Shown here: piece after piece, positions 33,205-41,240 of the stretch
How the letters are laid out: each line of letters opens with the position of its first letter
How positions within the stretch are numbered: the first letter of the stretch is position 1
Assembly (NCBI GenBank): GCA_947646015.1
Contig: CANSEY010000013.1
Span: 41,077 to 105,076 of the forward strand
Origin: an uncultured Bacteroides sp.
Lineage (GTDB): Bacteria; Bacteroidota; Bacteroidia; Bacteroidales; Bacteroidaceae
Length of the DNA stretch: 64,000 nucleotides
Direction of reading: 5' to 3'
Notes under the pieces: model-generated
What the model was told of the DNA's origin: nothing
Databases searched by the model: none
The model's input: the letters and a program-made list of their open reading frames with translations, nothing else
Program-made: the position numbers and the translations under genes

Positions 33205-36200
33205 CTAACTCATTATGCGCTGGCTTCCCCAGCTGATGTGGATTTTTCCCTCGCTGTCACGTTCCCGTACCAGCAGACTGTCGATGACGGACATCGTGAC
33301 ATCGAACTCCTCGAAGATTTCCGACTGCTCCTTCACCTCGCCGGTCTTGATGAACTCGTTGAGCCTTTCCTTTGTCAGTACCAATGCCATCAGGTTCTGT
33401 TCCACGGAATCCTTGTAGGTCACGAAATGGACGTTCTTCAGTTCCTTGGAGTCCAGGCGGATGAAGCGGAAGTAGAACTGCTCCATCTTGGGGATGTTCC
33501 ATTGCAGGGATTCAAGGATGACATCGTTGCAGGAGGGGATATTTACCGAGCTGCTCAGGCTCTGCTGCGTGCATACCAGTATGCCGTTGATGGTGGAATC
33601 GAATTCCGAAACGATGCCCTGCCGCTTCTTGAACGCGACGTCACCCTTGACGGTAAATACCGGTCGGTCCGGGAAACGCTCGCGGATGAGATTTTCGTAC
33701 AGTTCAAACGCCGCTATGGAGGTGCAGCCGACGGCAACCTTGCCGGGAATCTTCCGTATCAGTTTCTCGATGAAGACTGTCTTGTTCGGGTAGCCGTTCC
33801 CGAAATAGCCCTCTATCAGGTGGGGCACGGAGCAGGCCTTGATAAGAAGTTTGATCTGGCGCATGAGACGGAGCCCGGCATCCTTTTTCGTGTCGCCCGT
33901 ACTGTTGTAGTAAAGCTCGCAGATACGACAGAACTCCTCGATGATAACACGGTACACCTCGTGTTCCCCCTCGGATGGTGCGACCGTGTGCATCCTTACC
34001 TCGTATTTTTCTCCGGCAAAGTCCTTGAACTTGCGCGTGATGACGGTCTTGCCGATAAGCTCGGACAGTTCGTCCTTGTTATATACGTCCTGGTTCTGCT
34101 TCTCGATGCCGAACACGGTCGCCTTGCCGGGACAGTGGCAGGCCCGGAACAGTACGTGCCCCCTGAAGGCGGGGAACGGTTCTCCGTAGTGCGGGTTTGG
34201 ATCTTCCTCTATCTCCCTGTCCCTGTTCTCGTGGTATATCCGGCTGCACCAGCAAATCATGTTTATGGAGTTATTGTACAACAGTTCAAACTGGCTGTAC
34301 AGCTCCGCGATGTTGTTGCGCGTGGTCGTTCCCGTGTCGAGGATCTTGTATTTGAGCCTGCGGAAGATGCCCAGGATATGCCTTGTGCGTTGTGACGAGG
34401 GGTTGGTAATCTCGTCGGATTCATCGAATACCAGGCAGAGTTTCCTTGAGGTGCGCCTGATGAACTTTGTCAGCCCTCTTTTCAGCTTGCCGAGCATGGA
34501 GGTGGAAAGCACGAGGAATACCCCTTCCGGAACCGTTTCGAGGTCGGCGTTGTTCCTGACCATGCGGAATCGCTCCCTGTTTATCGTCAGGAACGGCACC
34601 CATGTCATGTTGGTGGCGATGGCGGGGGCCAGTATGATGACATTGCGCACCTTACGGTATTTGAGCAGGTACTTGGCACGGTGATAGACAGCCGCCGTCT
34701 TGCCGGAGCCTTGCTGCCAGTTCAGCAGGGCAAAGCGTTTCTGCAATACGAGGTTCAGGTCGTGTTTCTGAAGCTCCGTGAACTCACATACATCGCCTTC
34801 CTTGTTGATGAAGGTCGTGCGGTCAAGATATTCGGCCAGTTGTGTGTCCGGTTTCATGTCTGAGAATGGACGGTTCTGTATTTCATATTGCCTGCGCTTT
34901 TTCCGTATCAGTTTCTTCGCTGCACGGACCTGCATCATGTTCTTTTCCGTCAGGATTTCCGGTACGGGAAGCTCCGCCCGTCCCAATACGAGGTCGTTGA
35001 TGCCCGCTGCCTTGTGCTGTACCTTATCCAGCAGGCGTGGGGCGTACTGTTTCAGCCTGAAGCCGTAGGAGGTCTTCACCAATGCCACTTCCTTGCGCGG
35101 GACGATGTTTTGTGAGGTGATGTACCTGCGGATGATACCGAGTACTTTTTTCGTGGTCAGCTTCTTCCTTTCCCATTCCTTCTCCTGCTCTTTGGTGGCG
35201 TTCTCCGGTGGTTTCTGGTTGCGGAACTTCGTCACCAACGCTTCCGCCTTGTCGATATGCCTGTTCAGTGCCGCGTGTGCTTTCAGTTCGTACATGTACT
35301 TGGCGAGCTTGTACTCGAACAGTTCCAGTTCCTCCCTGTCAATCCGGTTGGTCTCGCGCATAAGGTCGAGGCGCAGTTTGTGCTTCATCGCCCTTGCCTC
35401 CATGATACGCCCTTTCAACTCGTCCATGGAGATGAACTCTTCCGCATTGTAGGGCTGCATTTCGATATGGCGGGACTCGCGCAGGAACACCATTACTTTC
35501 GTGCGGAAGTTGTGTACCCCTGTGGAGGCAAAGGCGTTCGGGTCTAATTGCACCTGGCCTACAAAGGAAAAGTCGCTGTTGATATTCGCGACACGGCTCT
35601 TCTCCCAGAACTCGCTTTGCATGAACGATAAGGGAACGATGACCATCAGGATGCCTGCCGGATTGAGCACATCGTATGCTTTGTTCATGTAATACTCCTG
35701 GGAGAGCTTGTAGTCGAACTTCAGATTGAAGGGAGGGTTGCCGATGATGACGTCGAAGCGTTGTTCCGGGTGGTATTGCCGGATGTCGCATTTCTCGATA
35801 CGGGCTTCCGGGTAGAGGTATCTGGCGACAGTCACTGCTTTGCCGTCAATGTCAAACCCGTAGGCGTTGTGCAGGTTGGGAAGGTGGTTGAAGAAGTTGC
35901 CCATGCCGCAGCACATGTCGAGGATCATTTCCGAATAGACGGGAGAAAGCATCTCCACCATATCCCTGCATACTTCATGCGGAGTGAAGAACTGTCCCAT
36001 CTCGAACTCTTTTTTGGCATTGGCATACTCGTTATAGTTGGCGAAGTCGGATTGCTTTAGGTTGTGCAGCCCTCCGATGCCGGTATAGCAGTTGTAGATG
36101 CTCTCTGCCGGAATAAGGTCTTTACCTGAGTCTATGGCGAAAAATATCTTTTCGTTGACTTCGGCCCGCTTGTCCTGCGGTATCTGTTGGGGGATGATGG

Positions 36201-36207
36201 CGTACAT
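33205..36207 (-). CDS. N6-adenine methylase-helicase fusion protein
   Basis: 1000 residues from MYAIIPQQIPQDKRAEVNEK. The N-terminal part is an adenine methyltransferase with FEMGQFFTPHEVC near residue 68, ILDMCCGMGNFFN (SAM-binding motif I) near residue 96 and DVIIGNPPFN (catalytic NPPF) near residue 145. The C-terminal half is a helicase-like ATPase with LLNWQQGSGKTAAVYH near residue 495 and the Walker B-type CLVFDESDEI near residue 590. Such fusions are common on Bacteroides conjugative elements and may protect or remodel incoming DNA; that role is inferred. The ATG at 36207 is preferred to one at 36249 that overlaps a terminator hairpin. Confidence 0.88.
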   Translation of the reverse strand: MYAIIPQQIPQDKRAEVNEKIFFAIDSGKDLIPAESIYNCYTGIGGLHNLKQSDFANYNEYANAKKEFEMGQFFTPHEVCRDMVEMLSPVYSEMILDMCCGMGNFFNHLPNLHNAYGFDIDGKAVTVARYLYPEARIEKCDIRQYHPEQRFDVIIGNPPFNLKFDYKLSQEYYMNKAYDVLNPAGILMVIVPLSFMQSEFWEKSRVANINSDFSFVGQVQLDPNAFASTGVHNFRTKVMVFLRESRHIEMQPYNAEEFISMDELKGRIMEARAMKHKLRLDLMRETNRIDREELELFEYKLAKYMYELKAHAALNRHIDKAEALVTKFRNQKPPENATKEQEKEWERKKLTTKKVLGIIRRYITSQNIVPRKEVALVKTSYGFRLKQYAPRLLDKVQHKAAGINDLVLGRAELPVPEILTEKNMMQVRAAKKLIRKKRRQYEIQNRPFSDMKPDTQLAEYLDRTTFINKEGDVCEFTELQKHDLNLVLQKRFALLNWQQGSGKTAAVYHRAKYLLKYRKVRNVIILAPAIATNMTWVPFLTINRERFRMVRNNADLETVPEGVFLVLSTSMLGKLKRGLTKFIRRTSRKLCLVFDESDEITNPSSQRTRHILGIFRRLKYKILDTGTTTRNNIAELYSQFELLYNNSINMICWCSRIYHENRDREIEEDPNPHYGEPFPAFRGHVLFRACHCPGKATVFGIEKQNQDVYNKDELSELIGKTVITRKFKDFAGEKYEVRMHTVAPSEGEHEVYRVIIEEFCRICELYYNSTGDTKKDAGLRLMRQIKLLIKACSVPHLIEGYFGNGYPNKTVFIEKLIRKIPGKVAVGCTSIAAFELYENLIRERFPDRPVFTVKGDVAFKKRQGIVSEFDSTINGILVCTQQSLSSSVNIPSCNDVILESLQWNIPKMEQFYFRFIRLDSKELKNVHFVTYKDSVEQNLMALVLTKERLNEFIKTGEVKEQSEIFEEFDVTMSVIDSLLVRERDSEGKIHISWGSQRIMS

Positions 36208-36237
36208 GTCTTTGGATTGTTTACGTTTGAAAATGAA

Positions 36238-36268
36238 GACACCCCGCAAGGATGCCTTACGGGGTGTC
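36238..36268 (-). terminator. terminator upstream of the methylase-helicase gene
   Basis: A stem of GACACCCCG with CGGGGTGTC and a 13-nt loop is followed on the minus strand by TTCATTTTC. It sits between the gene ending at 36289 and the ATG at 36207, so it could end the upstream transcript or act as an attenuator of the methylase-helicase gene. Confidence 0.75.
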
Positions 36269-36288
36269 TGGATTGGTCTCTCATGCCG

Positions 36289-37230
36289 TTATTGTTCTCT
36301 TAGTGTGATTTCATCCAGCCGGAGCCGCTTGAAACAGCTTTCGGCGGCTGCACTGTCCTTGAACCTGACGTCTATGCGCCCGTTCTTGTAGAATCTGATT
36401 TGCTCGGCATTGGTCGTGGTAAGGTCGTACCAGTCGTTAATGGATACATTATTATCATCGAAACAGATAATCATCTTTGAGTTGCCGTTCAATATGTCAT
36501 CCGCACCGAATGCAATTCCAGCACAAAGGGTTTCCAACTCATTGGTATAGCTATATGACACTCGACAACGATTACTGTATTGCATGGAAAAATCATCAAA
36601 ACGGATGATTTCAGGGAAGATAATCTTGTCCTTCTTTAGTTCAGTCTTTACCTTAGTCCAGTATGCCGGTTTGACGACTTTCTGAACACGGCTGAGTAGT
36701 TCCTCTTCCGCCGTTTCGCGGAAGCTCTTGCCTCCCAAGTGTTCTATGACGGCATCCACGTATGTTTCATAGACCGGGCGGAATCCCATGCGGAGCGTTT
36801 TCCCGTCTATGTTCGGCACCGGCACTTGAACATTGTAGGTGTTGTTGAAATAGGAGATAATGCGACCCGCGAAGTTGGAGTTGGCATTACGGTTCTTGTC
36901 CACCAAGTCATTGATAAGGTCGAACGGCTTGAACTCGTTGTGCGAATAGTCATCCCTGCCGTTATGGTAGAAATAGAAATCGCGCATGGATACCTTGCCG
37001 TTGTCTTCGTAATGGAACTTGCGTTCCGCCTGGTATTGTTCAGCATCTTCCTTGAAGACGGCGTACCAGCGGTCTATCTGGTCGAGCGTCCTGTAGAGCA
37101 GGTCCTGCTGTGTCTGGCAATAGAGGCGGTCTTGCTCCGTGATTTTGTCCTCGTTTCTCACTTGTACGCTCAGGATACCGGAAAGCAGGTCGGGAGCGTT
37201 GCCGACCTTAGTTGCTGTTGTCGTTTGCAT
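36289..37230 (-). CDS. hypothetical protein, possibly DUF4942
   Basis: 313 residues. It contains LLYRTLDQIDRWYAVFKEDA near residue 48, FDLINDLVDKNRNANSNFAG near residue 103 and MIICFDDNNVSINDWYDLTT near residue 252, then FYKNGRIDVRFKD. The size and its place beside a methylase gene are reminiscent of DUF4942 proteins, but I cannot confirm this. It is 19 bp after the gene starting at 38062 and ends before a terminator. Confidence 0.68.
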   Translation of the reverse strand: MQTTTATKVGNAPDLLSGILSVQVRNEDKITEQDRLYCQTQQDLLYRTLDQIDRWYAVFKEDAEQYQAERKFHYEDNGKVSMRDFYFYHNGRDDYSHNEFKPFDLINDLVDKNRNANSNFAGRIISYFNNTYNVQVPVPNIDGKTLRMGFRPVYETYVDAVIEHLGGKSFRETAEEELLSRVQKVVKPAYWTKVKTELKKDKIIFPEIIRFDDFSMQYSNRCRVSYSYTNELETLCAGIAFGADDILNGNSKMIICFDDNNVSINDWYDLTTTNAEQIRFYKNGRIDVRFKDSAAAESCFKRLRLDEITLREQ

Positions 37231-37249
37231 ATTTATTGGATTTTAGATG

Positions 37250-38062
37250 TTAGAAATTCTTGATACGATACAGGTAGGTGATGTGCTGTTCCATGTCCTT
37301 GACAATCTTGACTTGTTCGGGATGGAAATTCAGTCTTCGCTCTACGGCAGGGGATTCTATCTTTTCCCACTCGGGAAGCGGCAGGAATATATATTCGCGA
37401 CGGAAACACCACAATACTATTTGTGTAGGCCAATTTCCCTTGAAGATCGTTCCTTCATAGTCTTCCACGAACTGTTGCAGTTCCGCCTCGTTACGGAAAG
37501 CAATGTCAAAACCTTGGTAAAGATTGCCGGCTTCCGATTCCTCCTTTTTATTGAAATAAAATTTTCGGTAGGTTTCGGTCGTGAAATTTCCGTACTTGGG
37601 ATTGGGTTCTGAATAGAACCACATCGGTACTTTTGCGTAAAATGCCACCGCTCCGTTTGCACAAGCTCTACAATGTCCCCAGTCCTTGAATGAACCATCC
37701 GTCCATTTCAGGAATTTCAATTCTTTCGGATTCACGGCATGAAACGCACCTCCACTGACGCTCAACCGGATATTTCCGTTATCATTCCAGACGAAAGGTA
37801 TGCTTGGCTGTTCGCATATAGAAAGATGCCCTTTATTTGTGTGGTGCAGGTTCTCTATAAGGGCGTTGCCGTAATAGTCCCCGTCTTCGGTCACATAAAT
37901 CAGTCTGTCTCCGATTTGCGGTGTGATTTCGGAACGTGTCTGTTCGATGAGTTCCACATAACTGTTAGCCATATCGACATCTTTCTGTGTCAGCCCGTGT
38001 TCATGGTCGAATGAAACATTCAGTTCTCTGAGTGTTTCCACACTGTACTTGTTTTTAGCCAT
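37250..38062 (-). CDS. hypothetical protein (possibly DUF4121) behind leader copy E
   Basis: 270 residues from MAKNKYSVETLRELNVSFDH. It contains ITPQIGDRLIYVTEDGDYYG, CRACANGAVAFYAKVPMWFY and VLWCFRREYIFLPLPEWEKI. An upstream ATG at 38071 would add three residues. The 38062 start is preferred because it leaves 28 nt to repeat copy E, the spacing at the other copies. I tentatively relate it to DUF4121. It is the first gene of the accessory block on this strand and the last gene of the element before its end. Confidence 0.7.
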   Translation of the reverse strand: MAKNKYSVETLRELNVSFDHEHGLTQKDVDMANSYVELIEQTRSEITPQIGDRLIYVTEDGDYYGNALIENLHHTNKGHLSICEQPSIPFVWNDNGNIRLSVSGGAFHAVNPKELKFLKWTDGSFKDWGHCRACANGAVAFYAKVPMWFYSEPNPKYGNFTTETYRKFYFNKKEESEAGNLYQGFDIAFRNEAELQQFVEDYEGTIFKGNWPTQIVLWCFRREYIFLPLPEWEKIESPAVERRLNFHPEQVKIVKDMEQHITYLYRIKNF

Positions 38063-38090
38063 CTGTAACATAACATTTGATTTTTGTTAG

Positions 38091-38276
38091 TCCGGCTTTT
38101 CGGGGCCGGAGTTCCCGTAACTACAGGCTTAAAAGGTCGTGTTCCGTACATGCAAGGTTTCCGGGAAAAATACCGCAAGCCCTTCAGGGCGCGGAAGATT
38201 TTTCCACGGAACCCGAAGGGCTTGACCTTGCTTGTACGAAAAGAACACGAATTACCTTTGCCTGTGAGTTACGGGG
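38091..38276 (-). promoter_or_regulatory. structured repeat/leader element, copy E
   Basis: A small hairpin, TCCGGC/GCCGGA (38091-38110), lies near the gene. The outer stem pairs CCCGTAACT with AGTTACGGG and CAGGC with GCCTG. The middle stem pairs CGTGTTC with GAACACG and GTACATGCAAGG with CCTTGCTTGTAC. The inner stem is GGAAAAAT/ATTTTTCC. The tip is GCCC-TTCA-GGGC between ATACCGCAA and GCGGAAGAT. The plus-strand base holds TACCTTTGC. Last copy, at the element's edge. Confidence 0.8.
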
Positions 38277-38537
38277 ACTCGGCTACGGGATGGCAGCTCT
38301 TTCCGATAGGACTATTTCATAAGATTTTGACCGGATTATTACCGGCCTTTACAGAAAAAATGCTATCTTTGCATTGATAAAAGAGTTATTTGAAAGCATG
38401 AGGAACATGGTGGTTCTGAACAATCCGGCATTTTCTTATCCGTTGCCCGTTCTCATGCGAGTTTACTACAAATCGTTGATAGTCAAATAAAATACTTCAC
38501 ACTATCACAAATATATGAAAAGGATGGACTGGCTCTG
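38277..38537. other. probable right junction of the conjugative element
   Basis: This stretch lies between the last element feature (copy E) and the truncated chromosomal gene. CTATCTTTGC at 38363-38372 matches the CTnDOT attachment core GTAnnTTTGC at all fixed positions except the first, and is a candidate att site. The downstream gene's frame is open back to 38394. A weaker candidate lies near 38504-38513 on the other strand. The exact joint cannot be fixed without an empty-site sequence. No other gene is seen here. Confidence 0.5.
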
Positions 38538-39974
38538 ATGAAGACCGGACAGGAAAATCAGAAATTATGGGTGGATAAAGAGAAAGATGGACGGTCATGG
38601 GGATATTTCTATCTGGGAACAAAGGATGACGTGACCTGTGCACAGGGGGATGCAGCCGAAATGAGGGCATACTTTATGAAAGAGGGAGATCTGAAACAAA
38701 TGAGAAAGTCTGCCGAGAAACGCTATGCTGCATTTGCACAGAAGCTGGATATGAACAGCGATTTCCCGCAACATCTCACTGCAGCCTTTGACGGACTGTA
38801 TACAATGGCTTATTTCGGCGAGGACTTAAGACCTTATTGGAATAAAGACGGAAAATCAAGCATAGAAGATTTGTATGCAGATGCAGAGAAAGATTATAAA
38901 GAAGTGATGGCAAAATGTTATGCTTTTGACCGTCAATTGATGGCGGATGCTTACCTTGCCGGAGGAAAAGAATATGCTGAACTCTGTGCTTTGGCTTATC
39001 GTCAGTCTGTATCCGCTTTCCAGATGTCTGAAGATTCGGATGGAGAATTGCTTTATTTTACTCCGCAGGTAGGTCCGGTGGATGAATATTATCCGGCTTC
39101 ACCACTATATCTTCGCTACAATCCCGATTTGGTAAAAGCGATGCTTAATCCGTTCTTTTATTATAGTGAAAGCGGGAAATGGGGAAAGCCATTTCCTCCG
39201 CATGATTTAGGAGGATATCCTATCGTAAACGGGCAGACGATAGGTGGTGATATGCCTGTAGAAGAAGCAGGAAACGGATTGATAATGACTGCTGCTATTG
39301 CTAAAATGGAAAAGAATGCTTCGTATGCAGAAAAGCATTGGAAGACATTGACTCAATGGGCTGAGTATTTATTGGAAAACGGCACGGATACCGGTGATCA
39401 GCTTACTACAGATAATTTTGCAGGGAACTGCCCTCATCATGCTAATTTATCCGCCAAAGGTGTTTTGGGTATTGCAGCGTATGCACGTCTGGCAGAAATG
39501 CTGAATAAGAAAGAAGAAGCGGAGAAGTATATGAATGCTGCCGGTGAGATGGCTAAAGAATGGGAAATGGCTGCTTATGCGGGTGACCATTACCGACTGG
39601 CTTTTGACCAACCGGATAGTTGGGGGATGAAGTATAATCTGGTGTGGGACAGGCTGCTTGGCTTGAATCTTTTCCCGAAGAGAGTTATTCAGAAAGAGAC
39701 GGATTTCTATCTTACTAAGATGAATGAGTTTGGATGTCCGTTGGATAGCAGACATAGTTATACGAAAGTGGATTGGACAGTATGGACTGCTTCGTTGAGT
39801 GCTGACCGTATGCAATTCCGTAAGCTTATGTTGCCGCTTCATAAGTTTATGAATGAGACTACAGATCGCACACCAATGGCTGATTTGATAAATACGGATG
39901 GGAAAACTATAGTAGGATTTACGGGGCGTACTGTAGTAGGTGCCTATTTTATCAGGTTGTTGGAAAAGGAATAA
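38538..39974 (+). pseudogene. glutaminase-family protein (DUF4965/DUF1793), 5'-truncated
   Basis: 478 residues from the internal ATG match the C-terminal part of Bacteroides glutaminase-family (GtaA-like) enzymes. Features are WGYFYLGTKDDV, AAFDGLYTMAYFGEDLRPYW, GGDMPVEEAGNGLIM and DQPDSWGMKYNLVWDRLLGL. Full-length members are about 830 residues with a signal peptide, so the first third is missing. The frame continues upstream to 38394 with IYEKDGLALMKTG, which looks native near its end. The simplest explanation is that the conjugative element inserted into the gene and the 5' part lies on its other side. Without signal peptide or N-terminal domain the product is unlikely to work. Confidence 0.82.
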
Positions 39975-40052
39975 TTAGAATCTTAATGTCTTTTAGAAGG
40001 TATATTCGGAGCAATATGATATAGTTGATTTATTATTTTAAATAAAAACATT

Positions 40053-40700
40053 ATGAATATGAAAGGTTTATTTTATTTAGTTGTTACTATGGTAGTAATA
40101 ATTGCATGTACAAATGAAGAGTTTGATGCTAATTCAGAAGTTAAGAAGGAAGAAGTTAAAACAAAGATTGCATCATTAGCTGAAAAATATGATGTAAACG
40201 TCGATTTCTTTGAGATTAATCCTTCAGAAAAAACTGAAAATGAGATGTCATTAGAAGAAATTGAAGAATTGTTTCGTGATATAAAACAACTTAGAGAACA
40301 CCCTGTTGAATTAAAGATGTATAAGGATAAAGAAGAAAATGGCTGTATGTTTTATTCTACTAAAGAGCAGAAACCTAGTGTGCCGCTTGCTAAAACACGT
40401 AGTGAAATTTATTCATTCAGTGATTGGATTTGGAATCTTACATGGTTTAGTGTAACTTTGATCGAAGATAACAAAAATGTAACAGTAATGACAGATATAA
40501 CAGGATTATCAGTTTATACGTATTCTCAATCTTATGCGAGTGGCTATGTATCAGGAAATGCTATATCATTTAATAGTACGGGGAAAATTAAGGCAACTAT
40601 AACTCAGGTTGTTGGCTTTAACCTTTCTTATGTTATTAATTCTTCAGGGACATACGATAAGAGTGCGGGAAAGGGAAGTGTTACAGTTTCTGCATATTAA
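40053..40700 (+). CDS. hypothetical lipoprotein
   Basis: 215 residues with a signal peptide and lipobox (LVVTMVVIIACTNEEF). A charged helical region follows (residues 30-90, KKEEVKTKIASLAEKYDVNV), then a beta-rich C-terminal domain (TVMTDITGLSVYTYSQSYAS to the end). AT-rich and without recognised homology. It is followed after 21 bp by a small membrane protein, so the two may be one functional pair. Confidence 0.7.
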   Translation: MNMKGLFYLVVTMVVIIACTNEEFDANSEVKKEEVKTKIASLAEKYDVNVDFFEINPSEKTENEMSLEEIEELFRDIKQLREHPVELKMYKDKEENGCMFYSTKEQKPSVPLAKTRSEIYSFSDWIWNLTWFSVTLIEDNKNVTVMTDITGLSVYTYSQSYASGYVSGNAISFNSTGKIKATITQVVGFNLSYVINSSGTYDKSAGKGSVTVSAY

Positions 40701-40721
40701 TGATTATTGAGAATAAAAATT

Positions 40722-40937
40722 ATGATTATGCCTCCAATGTTTTTTGAAATTGTTTATGTTCTGATTTTGTTGATTGGGATATTGGTCGTGTTGAAAAGTC
40801 ATCAACTTACTAAACCATATAAATATTTATGGGTCATTTTGGTTTTGTTATTTAATCTGTTAGGCATAATTGCCTTTTTGATATGGAAACAGTATCTTAA
40901 CAAAATGAGCAATAGTGGATCGCATGGAAATGTCTGA
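40722..40937 (+). CDS. PLDc_N-like small membrane protein
   Basis: 71 residues from MIMPPMFFEIVYVLILLIGI (an upstream TTG at 40707 is also in frame). Two membrane segments flank a short loop, with KPYKYLWVILVLLFNLLGII matching the PLDc_N pattern (K..W...V...P/N..G). Such small proteins include bacteriocin immunity factors. It directly follows a lipoprotein gene of unknown function. Confidence 0.7.
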   Translation: MIMPPMFFEIVYVLILLIGILVVLKSHQLTKPYKYLWVILVLLFNLLGIIAFLIWKQYLNKMSNSGSHGNV

Positions 40938-41035
40938 TTTGATATATAATATGAATCGGGTAAACTTTTTTCTCTATGCTCTTTGTAAATCCGGGATGGA
41001 TTGAATAGACCATTGAAACTGGTTGTTTTTCTTTG

Positions 41036-41067
41036 ATTTAGCCACCGTTATTATGATGGTGGCTAAA
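41036..41067 (+). terminator. terminator after the small membrane protein gene
   Basis: ATTTAGCCACC pairs with GGTGGCTAAAT around a 10-nt loop, followed by TTCTTATC. The stretch 40938-41240 holds only this hairpin, the palindrome and the promoter of the next gene. Confidence 0.7.
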
Positions 41068-41155
41068 TTTCTTATCTTAGATAAAGATACAGGAGGTGCC
41101 CCTTTTTTCATAAATGCCATTGTCGTTTCTGTCTATAACCATAAAACATACTTGA

Positions 41156-41197
41156 AATCGGAAGTTTTTAGGGGTATACCCCTAAAAACTTCCGATT
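41156..41197. promoter_or_regulatory. 42-bp perfect palindrome, probable operator
   Basis: The arms AATCGGAAGTTTTTAGGGG and CCCCTAAAAACTTCCGATT meet around TATA, giving a perfect 42-bp palindrome. A partial third copy of the right arm (CCCTAAAAACTTC) lies at 41222-41234, just before the start codon. The promoter -7 box at 41205 follows immediately, so the -33 region falls in the palindrome. It probably binds a dimeric regulator or forms a hairpin; the regulator is unknown. Confidence 0.75.
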
Positions 41198-41204
41198 AAT
41201 TATT

Positions 41205-41212
41205 TATATTTG
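41205..41212 (+). promoter_or_regulatory. -7 box of the DUF4143 ATPase gene
   Basis: TATATTTG fits TAnnTTTG. It ends 28 nt before the ATG at 41241 and overlaps the spacing downstream of the 42-bp palindrome. Confidence 0.65.
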
Positions 41213-41240
41213 TGTCTATAACCCTAAAAACTTCAGTTGT

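Noticed and set aside
32998-34395. 465-codon plus-strand open frame opposite the methylase-helicase gene
   Set aside because: It covers repeat copy D and the conserved helicase domain on the other strand; no domain or promoter supports it.
36208-36249. Upstream start for the methylase-helicase protein
   Set aside because: The extension MRGVFIFKRKQSKD is encoded by the 3' half of a terminator hairpin, so the ATG at 36207 is more likely.
1868-38276. Structured repeats as recent MITE-type insertions
   Set aside because: Copies have highly diverged arms with compensating changes and a fixed position relative to start codons, unlike recently copied miniature transposons; target duplications were not seen.
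1868-38276. CRISPR array
   Set aside because: The repeats are few, far apart, long and palindromic, with genes in between; no short regularly spaced repeats or cas genes are present.
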